This document shows, one piece after another, positions 24,789-32,578 of a stretch of DNA of 64,000 nucleotides. The notes under the pieces are model-generated. The model did not search any database. It was given only the letters and a program-made list of their open reading frames with translations, and was not told the origin of the DNA. A program made the translations under genes and the position numbers. Position 1 is the stretch's first letter. The number at the start of each line of letters is the position of its first letter. Origin of the DNA: an uncultured Eubacteriales bacterium (GTDB lineage Bacteria > Bacillota > Clostridia > Oscillospirales > Oscillospiraceae); NCBI GenBank assembly GCA_902492005.1, contig CABUJV010000005.1:27486-91485 (forward strand). Reading direction: 5' to 3'.

Positions 24789-25844
24789 CTACTTTCCCTG
24801 TTTTCTGGCCTCCAGGGAGGCGGTGATGATGCGCTCGCACAGCTCCGGATAGCCGATGCCCACGGCGGCGGCCTCCTGGGGCAGCAGGCTGGTGGGGGTC
24901 ATGCCGGGCAGGGTGTTGATCTCCAAAAACCAGGGCGTGCCGCCCTCGTCCAGAATGAAGTCGGCCCGGGAGTAGACGCTCAGGCCCAGGGCGTGGTAGA
25001 CCGTCAGAGTGGCCTGGCGCAGCTTTTCCTCGACCTCCGCCGGAATGGGGGCCGGACAGACCTCCACCGCCGCGCCGGGCTGGTACTTGTTGGCATAATC
25101 GTAAAAGCCCTGCTTGGGGATGATCTCGATGGAGGGCAGGCCCCGGTCCTCCAGGACGCCCACCTGGACCTCCCGGCCCCGGACGTACTGCTCCAGCACA
25201 CAGTGGCCGCCGAAGCGCAGGCCCTCCAGCAGGGCGGCGTGGAGCTCCTTCTTGTCGTGGGCGATGGAGACCCCGATGGAGGAACCGCTGTCCACCGGCT
25301 TGACCACGCAGGGCGCCGGGGTGGTGCTGGTCAGGCGGTCCACATCAGCCTCGGTGTAGCGAACGGTCCGCCACTTGGGGGTATCCACCCCCAGGCCGGA
25401 GATGAGCCGCTTGGTCAGATCCTTGTCCATGGCCAAAGCGGAGCCCAGATAGCCCGCGCCGGTATATGGGATGCCCATCAGATCGAAGGCGGCCTGGACC
25501 CGGCCGTCCTCGCCGCACTGGCCGTGCAGGGCCAGGAACACCACGTCGGCCAAGGCGCACAGCTCCAGCACGCCGGGGCCGAACTGGCTCTTGCCCTTCC
25601 ACTTCCGGGCAGCCTTCACCTGCTCCAAATCGGGGGCCTCCCGCTGCACCCGTTTGCCCGCGTCGGACAGGGGCGCGTCAAAATAGGCCTCTGCGGGGCC
25701 GTTGTAGTCCTCCAGGCCGAAGTACAAATCCACCAGCGCCGCCTGGTGCCCCCGGTCCCGCAGAGCCTCGGCGATCATGGTTCCGGAGGAGAGCGAGACG
25801 TTGCGCTCCGGGCTCAGTCCCCCAGCCAAAACAACAATTTTCAT
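24789..25844 (-). CDS. ddl: D-alanine--D-alanine ligase
   Basis: A 351-aa ATP-grasp ligase joining two D-alanines for the peptidoglycan stem. Key segments: VVLAGGLSPERNVSLSSG, LALHGQCGEDGRVQ, VVKPVDSGSSIGVS, GFYDYANKYQPG and FLEINTLPGMTPTSL. The YDYANKY loop fits a D-Ala-specific enzyme rather than a D-Ala-D-Lac (VanA-type) ligase, an inference from family knowledge. AAGGAG precedes ATG 25844. It is followed directly by murF. Confidence 0.95.
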   Translation of the reverse strand: MKIVVLAGGLSPERNVSLSSGTMIAEALRDRGHQAALVDLYFGLEDYNGPAEAYFDAPLSDAGKRVQREAPDLEQVKAARKWKGKSQFGPGVLELCALADVVFLALHGQCGEDGRVQAAFDLMGIPYTGAGYLGSALAMDKDLTKRLISGLGVDTPKWRTVRYTEADVDRLTSTTPAPCVVKPVDSGSSIGVSIAHDKKELHAALLEGLRFGGHCVLEQYVRGREVQVGVLEDRGLPSIEIIPKQGFYDYANKYQPGAAVEVCPAPIPAEVEEKLRQATLTVYHALGLSVYSRADFILDEGGTPWFLEINTLPGMTPTSLLPQEAAAVGIGYPELCERIITASLEARKQGK

Positions 25845-25931
25845 AGAAAACTCCTTCGTCAAGAGAGATATTACCATTGTACGCCTGATTTTTTATTTTA
25901 CCACAGCCGGGAAAAAATCTCAATCCTAACT

Positions 25932-25970
25932 GCAACAAACGCCGGGCCGGAGACAAAGCTCCGGCCCGGC
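25932..25970 (-). terminator. Terminator after the tsaE-tsaB-upp-GNAT operon
   Basis: A perfect 12-bp stem (25941-25952 with 25959-25970), 6-base loop, then GTTTGTTG on the minus strand. Confidence 0.8.
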
Positions 25971-25993
25971 GCTCTTTTGCGTGCATGAAGGGC

Positions 25994-26539
25994 TCACTCG
26001 TTGCGCCGGACCATGTGAATGTGGTCCTCCCACACCCCGTTGATCCGCAGATACCGGACGGCCAGCCCCTCCTCCTGGAAGCCGGCCTTCCGGGCCACGC
26101 CCAGGGAGGCGGCGTTCCGGGGCATGATGTTGGCCTCGATCCGGTGGAGCCCCAGCACGGTGAAGGCGATGCGGACGGCTTCCTCCACCGCCTCGGTCAT
26201 ATAGCCCCGGCGCAGCAGTGCGCCGTCCAGCTTGTAGCCCAGAAAGCAGGACTGAAAGGCCCCCCGAACCAAGTTGTTGAGTCCCACCAGGCCCACGATC
26301 CGCTCCGGCGCCTCCCGCAGGGAGAGGTAGAAGCGGTAAGAGCGGTCCTCCTCCGCCAGCCGCACTTCCTCCGCCAGCAGAGAGCGCTGTCCCTCCTGTG
26401 TAAAGAAGCTCTCTTCCCGTACCGGCTCGAAAGCCGCCAGAAACGCCCGGTTCCGGCGGTAGTAGTCCGCCGCCGCCCCGGCCAGCTCCGGTCCGGCCGG
26501 TGTCAGGCGCAGCCGCCGCGTCTCATAGGCAGGCTGCAC
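25994..26539 (-). CDS. GNAT family N-acetyltransferase (RimJ/RimL type)
   Basis: A 181-aa acetyltransferase. N-terminal YETRRLRLTP is typical of the RimJ/RimL branch; IVGLVGLNNLVRG, YKLDGALLRRGYMTEAVEEAV (acetyl-CoA loop) and IEANIMPRNAASLGVARKAGFQEEG follow. The substrate is unknown; ribosomal protein N-termini are one possibility given neighbouring tRNA genes. The start is uncertain: the frame is open into upp, and GTG 26539, 4 bp after the upp stop, is chosen as a coupled start without a clear ribosome site. Confidence 0.82.
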   Translation of the reverse strand: MQPAYETRRLRLTPAGPELAGAAADYYRRNRAFLAAFEPVREESFFTQEGQRSLLAEEVRLAEEDRSYRFYLSLREAPERIVGLVGLNNLVRGAFQSCFLGYKLDGALLRRGYMTEAVEEAVRIAFTVLGLHRIEANIMPRNAASLGVARKAGFQEEGLAVRYLRINGVWEDHIHMVRRNE

Positions 26540-26543
26540 CGGA

Positions 26544-27176
26544 TTACTTCGTGCCGAAGATGCGGTCGCCGGCGTCGCCCAGGCCGGGGACGATGTAGCC
26601 GTGGTCATTGAGCCTCTCGTCCAGCGCGGCGCAGTAGATGGCCACGTCGGGATGGTCCTTGCGGATGCGCTCCACCCCCTCGGGGGCGGCGATGATATTC
26701 ATCAGTTTGATGTGCTTGACCTCATAGTTTTTGATAAACTGGATGGCCGCGGAGGCCGAGCCGCCGGTGGCCAGCATGGGGTCCAGAACGATCACGTCCC
26801 GCTCGGCGATGTCGGAGGGCATCTTGCAGTAGTATTCCACGGGCTCCAGGGTGTCGGGGTCCCGGTACAGGCCGATGTGGCCCACCTTGGCGGAGGGGAT
26901 GAGGGTGAGAATGCCGTCCACCATGCCCAGTCCGGCCCGCAGGATGGGGACGATGGCCAGCTTTTTGCCCGCTAGGGTCTTGAACCTGCCGGTGGCCACG
27001 GGGGTCTTGATGGTGACCTCCTCGGTGGGCAGGTCCCGGGTGGCCTCGTAGCACATGAGGGAGGCAATCTCGGAGACGATCTCCCGGAACTCCTTTACGC
27101 CGGTGCGCTCATCCCGGAGGATGGTTAGTTTATGCTGGATCAGCGGGTGATTAAAAATGTGTACCATTTCGTCCAT
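26544..27176 (-). CDS. upp: Uracil phosphoribosyltransferase
   Basis: A 210-aa salvage enzyme making UMP from uracil and PRPP. It shows NHPLIQHKLTILRDERTG, LAIVPILRAGLGMVDG, the PRPP site VIVLDPMLATGGSASAAI and the uracil-binding C-terminus YIVPGLGDAGDRIFGTK. ATG 27176 lies 1 bp after the tsaB stop, with an AAGGGGA site; an internal ATG nine bases later is a weaker alternative. Confidence 0.97.
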   Translation of the reverse strand: MDEMVHIFNHPLIQHKLTILRDERTGVKEFREIVSEIASLMCYEATRDLPTEEVTIKTPVATGRFKTLAGKKLAIVPILRAGLGMVDGILTLIPSAKVGHIGLYRDPDTLEPVEYYCKMPSDIAERDVIVLDPMLATGGSASAAIQFIKNYEVKHIKLMNIIAAPEGVERIRKDHPDVAIYCAALDERLNDHGYIVPGLGDAGDRIFGTK

Positions 27177-27177
27177 G

Positions 27178-27906
27178 TCAGTTGTCCCCTTTACATTTTT
27201 CAGCTTTTCCTTCTCTTGCAAGCCGCTCCCGCTCCGCCTGGGAGAGCCGGTGGTAGACCGGCTCCAGCCCGGCGGCCGTCACCAGTCCGCCCCGGCCGGC
27301 CAGCTCCGCCGCCGCCCGGGCGACCCCCCAGGCGCTTTGGAGCACCAGGTGGGGCGGTGCGGGCTCCACGGAAAGACCGCGCTTTGTGAGCTCATTATAG
27401 CACAGCTTTGCCCCGTCTCCAACCAGAATCTGCGGTTTTTTCCGCGCCTCCAGCTCGGCCGCCAGCTGCTCCACGCTCACGGCCCGGTCGGAGCACCGGC
27501 GCAGCAGCGCGCCGCCCCGCACCTCAAACAGGGCGTTGTAGACCTGCTGCCGCCGGGCGTCCATGACGGCGCAGAGGCCGGCCCCCTCCAGATGGGCCAG
27601 GGGCCAGGCCATGGCCTCCAAGGTGGACACCCCGGCGCAGGGCTTGTTCCCTGCCCAGGCCAGCCCCTTGGCCGCCGCAACGCCGATGCGCAGTCCGGTG
27701 AAGGACCCCGGCCCCGCCGCCACGGCCACCACGTCCACCTCGTCCAGGGTGTGCCCGCAGTTTTTCAGCAGGTCCCCGCACAGGGGCATCAGGGTGCGGG
27801 AATGGGTCAGGCCGCTGTTCTGAAAGGACTGGGCCAGCAGCCTCCCGTCCTCCCACAGGCACACCGAGCAGGCCGCGGCGGAGGACTCCAGCGCCAGTAT
27901 CTTCAT
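27178..27906 (-). CDS. tsaB: tRNA threonylcarbamoyladenosine biosynthesis protein TsaB
   Basis: A 242-aa inactive homologue of TsaD that scaffolds the t6A37 transferase complex. Recognised by ILALESSAAACSVCLWEDG, the GLTHSRTLMPL and VAAGPGSFTGLRIGVAAAKGLAW segments. Its ATG overlaps the tsaE stop by 4 bp (ATGA) and it is followed by upp. No tsaD occurs in the window, but sua5, the enzyme that makes the activated intermediate, does. Confidence 0.95.
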   Translation of the reverse strand: MKILALESSAAACSVCLWEDGRLLAQSFQNSGLTHSRTLMPLCGDLLKNCGHTLDEVDVVAVAAGPGSFTGLRIGVAAAKGLAWAGNKPCAGVSTLEAMAWPLAHLEGAGLCAVMDARRQQVYNALFEVRGGALLRRCSDRAVSVEQLAAELEARKKPQILVGDGAKLCYNELTKRGLSVEPAPPHLVLQSAWGVARAAAELAGRGGLVTAAGLEPVYHRLSQAERERLAREGKAEKCKGDN

Positions 27907-28331
27907 GTGGTTTCCTCCTCCGTGACGGTGATCCGCCGCTGCCCGCCGCGCTCCCCCCGGCGCAGGTCCACCCGGATACAGCCGGGCTCCAGGGCGTCGC
28001 GGACAATCTCGCTCCACTCCACGGCGCATACCCCGCCCCGGGCCAGATAGTCCTCCCAACCGATGTCGTACAGCTCGTCGGCCGAGCCCAGGCGGTACAT
28101 GTCGAAGTGGAACAGGGGCAGGCGGCCCCCCTCGTACTCGTTGACGATGGTAAAGGTGGGGCTGGTCACCCGGTCCGGGATGCCCAGGCCCCGGGCCAGG
28201 CCCCGGACAAAGGCGGTTTTGCCCGCCCCCAGATCCCCGGTGAAGGCCACCACGTCTCCCGGCTCCAGCCGGACGGCCAGCTCGGCCCCCAGGGCCTCGG
28301 TCTCCTCCACGCTGTTGGAGAGATAATCCAT
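27903..28331 (-). CDS. tsaE: tRNA threonylcarbamoyladenosine biosynthesis ATPase TsaE
   Basis: A 142-aa P-loop ATPase essential for t6A37 formation. Motifs: FTGDLGAGKTAFVRGLARGLG (Walker A), VTSPTFTIVNEYEGG and LFHFDMYRLGSADELYDIGWEDYL, with VCAVEWSE near the C-terminus. The length is typical. It is first in the operon, 34 bp downstream of a near-consensus promoter. Confidence 0.96.
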   Translation of the reverse strand: MDYLSNSVEETEALGAELAVRLEPGDVVAFTGDLGAGKTAFVRGLARGLGIPDRVTSPTFTIVNEYEGGRLPLFHFDMYRLGSADELYDIGWEDYLARGGVCAVEWSEIVRDALEPGCIRVDLRRGERGGQRRITVTEEETT

Positions 28332-28364
28332 GCGCCCGCCCCCTTCCGTTCAAAATTCCGAGGT

Positions 28365-28393
28365 ATTATATCACAGCTTTCCGCTTTTGTAAA
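28365..28393 (-). promoter_or_regulatory. tsaE operon promoter
   Basis: Minus-strand TTTACA (28388-28393), 17 bp, TATAAT (28365-28370). Confidence 0.85.
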
Positions 28394-28397
28394 ACGG

Positions 28398-28426
28398 TTT
28401 ACGAACCGGCGGGAAGGTGGTACAAT
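28398..28426 (+). promoter_or_regulatory. rodA-type gene promoter
   Basis: TTTACG (28398-28403), 17 bp, TACAAT (28421-28426), only 4 bp from the divergent tsaE -35, so the two promoters probably influence each other. Confidence 0.75.
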
Positions 28427-28472
28427 AGCATATCTGAGTTTACCGCTAAGTCTCAAAAGGAGGGCCGTATTC

Positions 28473-29666
28473 ATGTGGTTCCGGGATGCCCTGCGCGAAT
28501 TCTTCCATAAAGCCGACCTGCTGCTTCTGGGGCTGTGTGTGGCGGCCTCCCTGTTCGGCGTGGCGCTGATCTACAGCGCCACCCGCTATCTGGACGAAGC
28601 CGGCTCCCGGTTCATCCCCATCCAGCTCGCCGCCATCTGCCTTGGGGTGGTGGCCTATGCCGTCATGTCCTTCGTGGACATTGAGCTATTCACCGAACGG
28701 TCCTGGAAATGGATGCTGGTCTTCAACGTCATCCTCATCCTGCTGCTGCTCACCCCCTTCGGCGTGGGCAAGGAGGAGACCGGCAACAACAGCTGGCTGG
28801 ATTTCCCCCTCATTCCGGTGAACATCCAGCCCGCCGAGGTGGCCAAGATCTTCTTCATCCTGGTGCTGGCCTGGCAGTGCGCCCGCTACCAGGAGTGGGG
28901 CATCAGCCGCCCCGGCCCGGTCTTTCTGCTGGCCGGCCACACGCTTTTCATGGCCGGGCTCATTGCAGTGGTCTCGGGCGATTTCGGCATGGTGCTGGTC
29001 TATCTCTTCCTGTTCGTGGTCATGGCCTGGACCGCCGGAATCAAAAAGCGGTGGTTCCTCCTGGGCGGCGGGACCGCCGCGGGCGGGCTGGCGCTGGTGT
29101 GGCCCCACCTGCCCCAGTACATCACCCTGCGCTTCACCGTCGTCATTGACCATATCCTGGGCGTCACCGAACCCACCAGCTACTGGGAGCAGACCCAAGG
29201 CAAGGGCTGGCAGCAGAGCCGCAGTATCCTGGCCATCGGCAGCGGCGGCCTCACCGGGCAGGGCTATCTCCAGGGCACCCAAACCCAGAGCACCTATGAA
29301 GAGGCCCTGAACGCCCGCTATACCGACGAGATTTTCGCCGTCTGCGGCGAGGAGCTGGGCCTCGTGGGATGCCTTCTGGTCCTGCTGCTGCTGGCCGCCA
29401 TCATCCTGCGCTGCCTGTGGGTGGCCCGCCACGCCAGCAGCCCCATGAGCGCCTATGTGGCCATGGGCTACGGCGGGATGCTCCTCATCCAGACCTTTGT
29501 CAACGTGGCCTCCTGCCTCTACGTTTTTCCTCTGGTGGGGCTGACCCTGCCCTTCTTCAGCTACGGCGGCTCCTCCATCCTCACCCTCTTCGCCTGCATG
29601 GGCATCGTCTCCGGCGTCAAGATGCGCTCCCTGCCAAGCTGGCTCCGGGACCGCGGTCAGTTATAA
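28473..29666 (+). CDS. rodA: SEDS peptidoglycan polymerase, RodA/FtsW type
   Basis: A 397-aa membrane glycosyltransferase of the SEDS family that polymerises lipid II. About ten membrane helices are apparent. Family marks: NSWLDFPLIPVNIQPAEVAKI, QQSRSILAIGSGGLTGQG, the catalytic Asp region ALNARYTDEIFAVCGEELGL and FFSYGGSS near the C-terminus. The order of motifs and lack of an FtsW-type tail favour RodA, but FtsW cannot be excluded. AAAGGAGGG precedes ATG 28473. Confidence 0.9.
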   Translation: MWFRDALREFFHKADLLLLGLCVAASLFGVALIYSATRYLDEAGSRFIPIQLAAICLGVVAYAVMSFVDIELFTERSWKWMLVFNVILILLLLTPFGVGKEETGNNSWLDFPLIPVNIQPAEVAKIFFILVLAWQCARYQEWGISRPGPVFLLAGHTLFMAGLIAVVSGDFGMVLVYLFLFVVMAWTAGIKKRWFLLGGGTAAGGLALVWPHLPQYITLRFTVVIDHILGVTEPTSYWEQTQGKGWQQSRSILAIGSGGLTGQGYLQGTQTQSTYEEALNARYTDEIFAVCGEELGLVGCLLVLLLLAAIILRCLWVARHASSPMSAYVAMGYGGMLLIQTFVNVASCLYVFPLVGLTLPFFSYGGSSILTLFACMGIVSGVKMRSLPSWLRDRGQL

Positions 29667-29677
29667 ATGGAATCGCA

Positions 29678-29714
29678 GAGGACAGGCGCGGAGGTTTCCC
29701 CCGCGCCCGTCCTC
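29678..29714. terminator. Hairpin between convergent rodA and lipoprotein genes
   Basis: A 14-bp stem with one mismatch (29678-29691 with 29701-29714) and a 9-base loop. There is no long U-tract on either strand, so it is a possible bidirectional terminator of moderate strength. Confidence 0.55.
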
Positions 29715-29719
29715 GATCT

Positions 29720-30763
29720 TCACGGCTTGCATCGCCCGCAGGGGGCGTAGCCCGCTGCCGCCGCCTCGGCCCGGCTGTCGAAGATTACCTGGTTCTGCTC
29801 GGCGGGCAGGCCGGTGCAGTCCGGGCGATGGAACACCTGGGAATTCTTATTCCCAATATAGGTCCCCACCCCTTCCGCTTCACCTGGATTGGTGTCCGCG
29901 TCCTGGTTCTTCTGGGTCGTAAAGGTCAGGCTGGTTCCGTCGCTGGTACAGACGACGTGCCCCTGCAGATCGGTGCGCCAAACCGTCACGTCGGCGTCCC
30001 GCAGGCGGCTCATGGTCTCGTCGTGGGGATGGCCGTAGCTGTTGCCCACCCCGCAGGAGATGACGGCGTACTCCGGCAGGACCTCCCGCAGAAAGGGATA
30101 GCTGGTGGAGGTGCTGCTGCCGTGGTGACCCACCTTAAGCACATCGGCCTCCAGATCCGCCTCTGCCTCCAGCAGGTCGGCCTCGGCGTCCCGCTCCATA
30201 TCGCCGGTGAAGAGGAAGGCGGTCTCTCCGAAGTCCACCCGCAGGACGATGGAGGTGTTGTTGGTCTCCTCGTACGCCTTGAGGGGCCCCAGCACGGTGA
30301 CCGCCGCCGTCCCCAGCGTCCAGGCGTCGCCGGGCTCCGGCACGGTGAGCTCCAGCCCCTGCTGCTCGGCATACTTGTCAAAATTTCCGAAGGCCCGGGA
30401 GTCGTATTGGGTCACGGGGCTGTATACCGTTCCCGCCGGGTAGGCGGCCAGCGCCCCGGCCAGTCCCCCCACATGGTCCTCATGGGCGTGGGTGCACACC
30501 ACATAGTCCAGCCTCTCCACCCCCTGGCCGGACAGGTAGGACACGATGAGGTCGGAGTCGTCCACGTTGCCCCCGTCAATCAGCATGGTCTCCCCTCCGC
30601 ACAGGAGCAGGACGGCGTCGGCCTGGCCCACGTCGATAAAGTGGACCTCCAGCGTGCCCTCCGCCGGGCCGGCGAAGGCGGATGCCTGGGGCTGGGATGT
30701 CCCGCACCCGGCAAGGGACAGGGCCAGCAGCAGCCCCGGCAGCAATGTCAGCAGTCGTTTCAT
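29720..30763 (-). CDS. ComEC/Rec2-like metallo-beta-lactamase-fold lipoprotein
   Basis: A 347-aa exported protein: lipobox LAGC puts the lipidated Cys at residue 20. The body is a metallo-beta-lactamase fold like the C-terminal hydrolase part of ComEC: VHFIDVGQADAVLL, MLIDGGNVDDSDLIV, the metal motif THAHEDHVGGL, FLFTGDMERDAE and LKVGHHGSSTSTSYPFL. The last 45 residues (SQVFHRPDCTGLP to YAPCGRCKP) are an Ada-like metal-binding module with Cys and His ligands. It probably cleaves an extracellular phosphodiester, perhaps DNA; the substrate is inferred. ATG 30763 is preceded by GAGG. Confidence 0.88.
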   Translation of the reverse strand: MKRLLTLLPGLLLALSLAGCGTSQPQASAFAGPAEGTLEVHFIDVGQADAVLLLCGGETMLIDGGNVDDSDLIVSYLSGQGVERLDYVVCTHAHEDHVGGLAGALAAYPAGTVYSPVTQYDSRAFGNFDKYAEQQGLELTVPEPGDAWTLGTAAVTVLGPLKAYEETNNTSIVLRVDFGETAFLFTGDMERDAEADLLEAEADLEADVLKVGHHGSSTSTSYPFLREVLPEYAVISCGVGNSYGHPHDETMSRLRDADVTVWRTDLQGHVVCTSDGTSLTFTTQKNQDADTNPGEAEGVGTYIGNKNSQVFHRPDCTGLPAEQNQVIFDSRAEAAAAGYAPCGRCKP

Positions 30764-30833
30764 AAGTACCTCGCTTGCATCAGATGTCGCCTGTCCATTA
30801 TACCGCACCCGTCCCGGTTTGGCACCCCCCAAT

Positions 30834-30862
30834 TTGACAATCCCGGCTTCTTTGGCTATAAT
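30834..30862 (+). promoter_or_regulatory. Perfect-consensus promoter of the MATE leader
   Basis: TTGACA (30834-30839), 17-bp spacer, TATAAT (30857-30862): exact consensus at both boxes. It gives a transcription start near 30869, about 257 bases before the MATE start codon. Confidence 0.92.
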
Positions 30863-30892
30863 GACCTCAGCTCAGGAAAGGACCCCCCGGGT

Positions 30893-30937
30893 ATGAAGCT
30901 GTGTATCAGACTGGGCTCCGGACAACGGAAACGATGA
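30893..30937 (+). CDS. 14-aa leader peptide upstream of the MATE gene
   Basis: The ORF reads MKLCIRLGSGQRKR, with an AGGAAAGGA site and a start about 24 bases into the leader. Its second half (codons 8-15) is the left arm of the first terminator hairpin, the geometry expected of ribosome-mediated attenuation: a ribosome stalled on the IRLG or basic RKR part would cover that arm. Short Arg-rich leader peptides control several inducible antibiotic-resistance genes. That a stall occurs here is inferred from layout only. Confidence 0.6.
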   Translation: MKLCIRLGSGQRKR

Positions 30938-30961
30938 AGCATTGTTCGGAGCTGCTTTTTC
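30915..30961 (+). terminator. Leader terminator T1 overlapping the leader peptide
   Basis: A 13-position stem (30915-30927 with 30940-30952; one G-U pair, one mismatch), 12-base loop, then TGCTTTTTC. It would end transcription about 90 bases after initiation unless disrupted. Confidence 0.7.
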
Positions 30962-31046
30962 TCTTCATCGGCAAATAGGGCGCAGCAGGCGCGGCTTCCG
31001 GCCGTGTCCGTTTTGATGTGCCCTCCGCCGGGACGGGAGAAATTTT

Positions 31047-31085
31047 GGCCGTGGACGATGGCTCGTCCGCGGCCTTTTTGTTTTT
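31047..31085 (+). terminator. Leader terminator T2 just before the MATE gene
   Basis: GGCCGTGGACGA (31047-31058), 4-base loop, TCGTCCGCGGCC (31063-31074), then TTTTTGTTTTT. A very strong terminator only 41 bp before the MATE ATG. Its right arm could pair instead with GGCCGTG at 31000-31006 or GGGACG at 31030-31035, giving possible antiterminators. Confidence 0.88.
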
Positions 31086-31125
31086 CCTGCCCCGGCCCAG
31101 TCTGATACGAAGCGAGGAACTCGAT

Positions 31126-32460
31126 ATGACATCCGATCTCACCACGGGCAGCGTGCCCAAGCGCCTGTTCCGCTTTGCCCTGCCCCTTTTGTTCGCCAAC
31201 GTGCTCCAATTCCTCTACCAGCTGGTGGATATGCTGGTGGTGGGCCGCTTTCTGGGCAGCCCCGGCCTGGCTGCCGTCGGCAGCGCCGCGATGCTCTGCT
31301 ACGTCATCACCTCCCTCTGCTCCGGCGCGGCCACCGGCGGCTCGGTGCTGGTGGCTCAGCGCCAGGGGGCCGGGGACCCGGAGGGCCTCCGCCGGGTCAT
31401 CGGCGCCCTGTTCACCCTCTCCGGCCTGATCGCTCTGGCCGTCACCGCCCTGGGCCTGCTGACCTGCGGGCCCATCCTGCGAGCCATGCACGTACCCGGC
31501 GAGGCCCTGGCCCTGGCCCACGGCTATCTGCTGGTCATCTGCGGCGGCACCTTTTTCGTGCTGGGCTACAACGCCGTGTGCGGCGTGCTGCGAGGCCTGG
31601 GGGATTCTGTCAGCCCTCTCCTCTTCGTGGCCCTGGCCACCGCGGTCAACGTGACGCTGGACCTGCTGCTGGTGGGCGGACTGGGGCTGGGGACCGTGGG
31701 CGCCGCCCTGGCCACCGTGTGCTCCCAGGCAGTCTCCTTCCTGGCCGCCTTGGGGTTCTGCTTCCGCAGGGGCCTGTTCTCCGGCCTCCAGCCCCGGCAC
31801 TTTCTCCCCGGCCGGGCCCTGTCCATCGCCCTGCTGCGCATCGGCCTGCCCACCGCCGTACAGCTCTCAGTGGTCAATCTGTCCTACCTGCTGGTCACCG
31901 GATGGTTCAACCTCTTCGGTACCGCCGCAGCCGCAGCCGCGGGGGTGGGGCTGAAGGTGAACACCTTCGCCGCCATGCCCTGCTGGGCCGTGGGGATGGC
32001 GGTGACTGCCATGGCCGGCCAGTGCATGGGGGCCGGGGACCCGGACCGGGCCGCCGGAACGCTCCGCTGGGGCCTGTACCTCTCTTTGACGATGTGCGCC
32101 GGTACCGTGGCGCTGGTCCAGCTCTTTGCCGGGCCCATCGTGGCCCTCTTTGACCCAAACCCTGCCGTGGTGGCGGCGGGGGTGACCTATCTGCGCATCT
32201 GCTGCTCGGTGAACTTTGCCTTCTATGCCGCCATGTATCTCTTTGACTGTCTGGCCACCGGCGTGGGATCAGCGGGCCTGGCCATGGGCAACGCCCTGCT
32301 GCACTCGGTGGTGATGCGCCTGGCCCTGTCCTGGCGGCTGGGCGGCGCTCTGGGCTTTTCCGGGCTGTGCTGGGCGGAGATGCTGGCTCCCATCCCCTCG
32401 GCGCTGCTGGGCCTGCTCTGGTTCCGGCTGGGGCGGTGGCGCCGGCGCGGCCCGCTCTGA
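31126..32460 (+). CDS. MATE family efflux transporter behind an attenuated leader
   Basis: A 444-aa cation-coupled multidrug or metabolite exporter with about twelve membrane helices in two pseudo-repeats. Features: LFRFALPLLFANVLQFLYQLVDMLVVGRFLG, AATGGSVLVAQRQGAGD and the second-half GVGLKVNTFAAMPCWAVGMAVTAMAGQ. GAGGAACTCG precedes the ATG at 31126. Its 257-base leader with a peptide ORF and two terminators suggests induction by a substrate, possibly an antibiotic that slows ribosomes. It ends without a clear terminator before the SLH gene. Confidence 0.92.
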   Translation: MTSDLTTGSVPKRLFRFALPLLFANVLQFLYQLVDMLVVGRFLGSPGLAAVGSAAMLCYVITSLCSGAATGGSVLVAQRQGAGDPEGLRRVIGALFTLSGLIALAVTALGLLTCGPILRAMHVPGEALALAHGYLLVICGGTFFVLGYNAVCGVLRGLGDSVSPLLFVALATAVNVTLDLLLVGGLGLGTVGAALATVCSQAVSFLAALGFCFRRGLFSGLQPRHFLPGRALSIALLRIGLPTAVQLSVVNLSYLLVTGWFNLFGTAAAAAAGVGLKVNTFAAMPCWAVGMAVTAMAGQCMGAGDPDRAAGTLRWGLYLSLTMCAGTVALVQLFAGPIVALFDPNPAVVAAGVTYLRICCSVNFAFYAAMYLFDCLATGVGSAGLAMGNALLHSVVMRLALSWRLGGALGFSGLCWAEMLAPIPSALLGLLWFRLGRWRRRGPL

Positions 32461-32578
32461 GTCATCCGGCGCCCCTGCAATTTTCTTGCTGTGCTGGAAT
32501 ATTTGTCTGGCATGTGTCAAGAATAAGACCACACCGTACAGGTATCACAAGACCCGAATGTACAAGGAGGTCATCCCT

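Noticed and set aside
24789..25844. Ddl as a vancomycin-resistance-type D-Ala-D-Lac ligase
   Set aside because: The loop reads YDYANKY as in ordinary D-Ala-D-Ala ligases, it is paired with murF, and no vanH/vanX-like genes are nearby.
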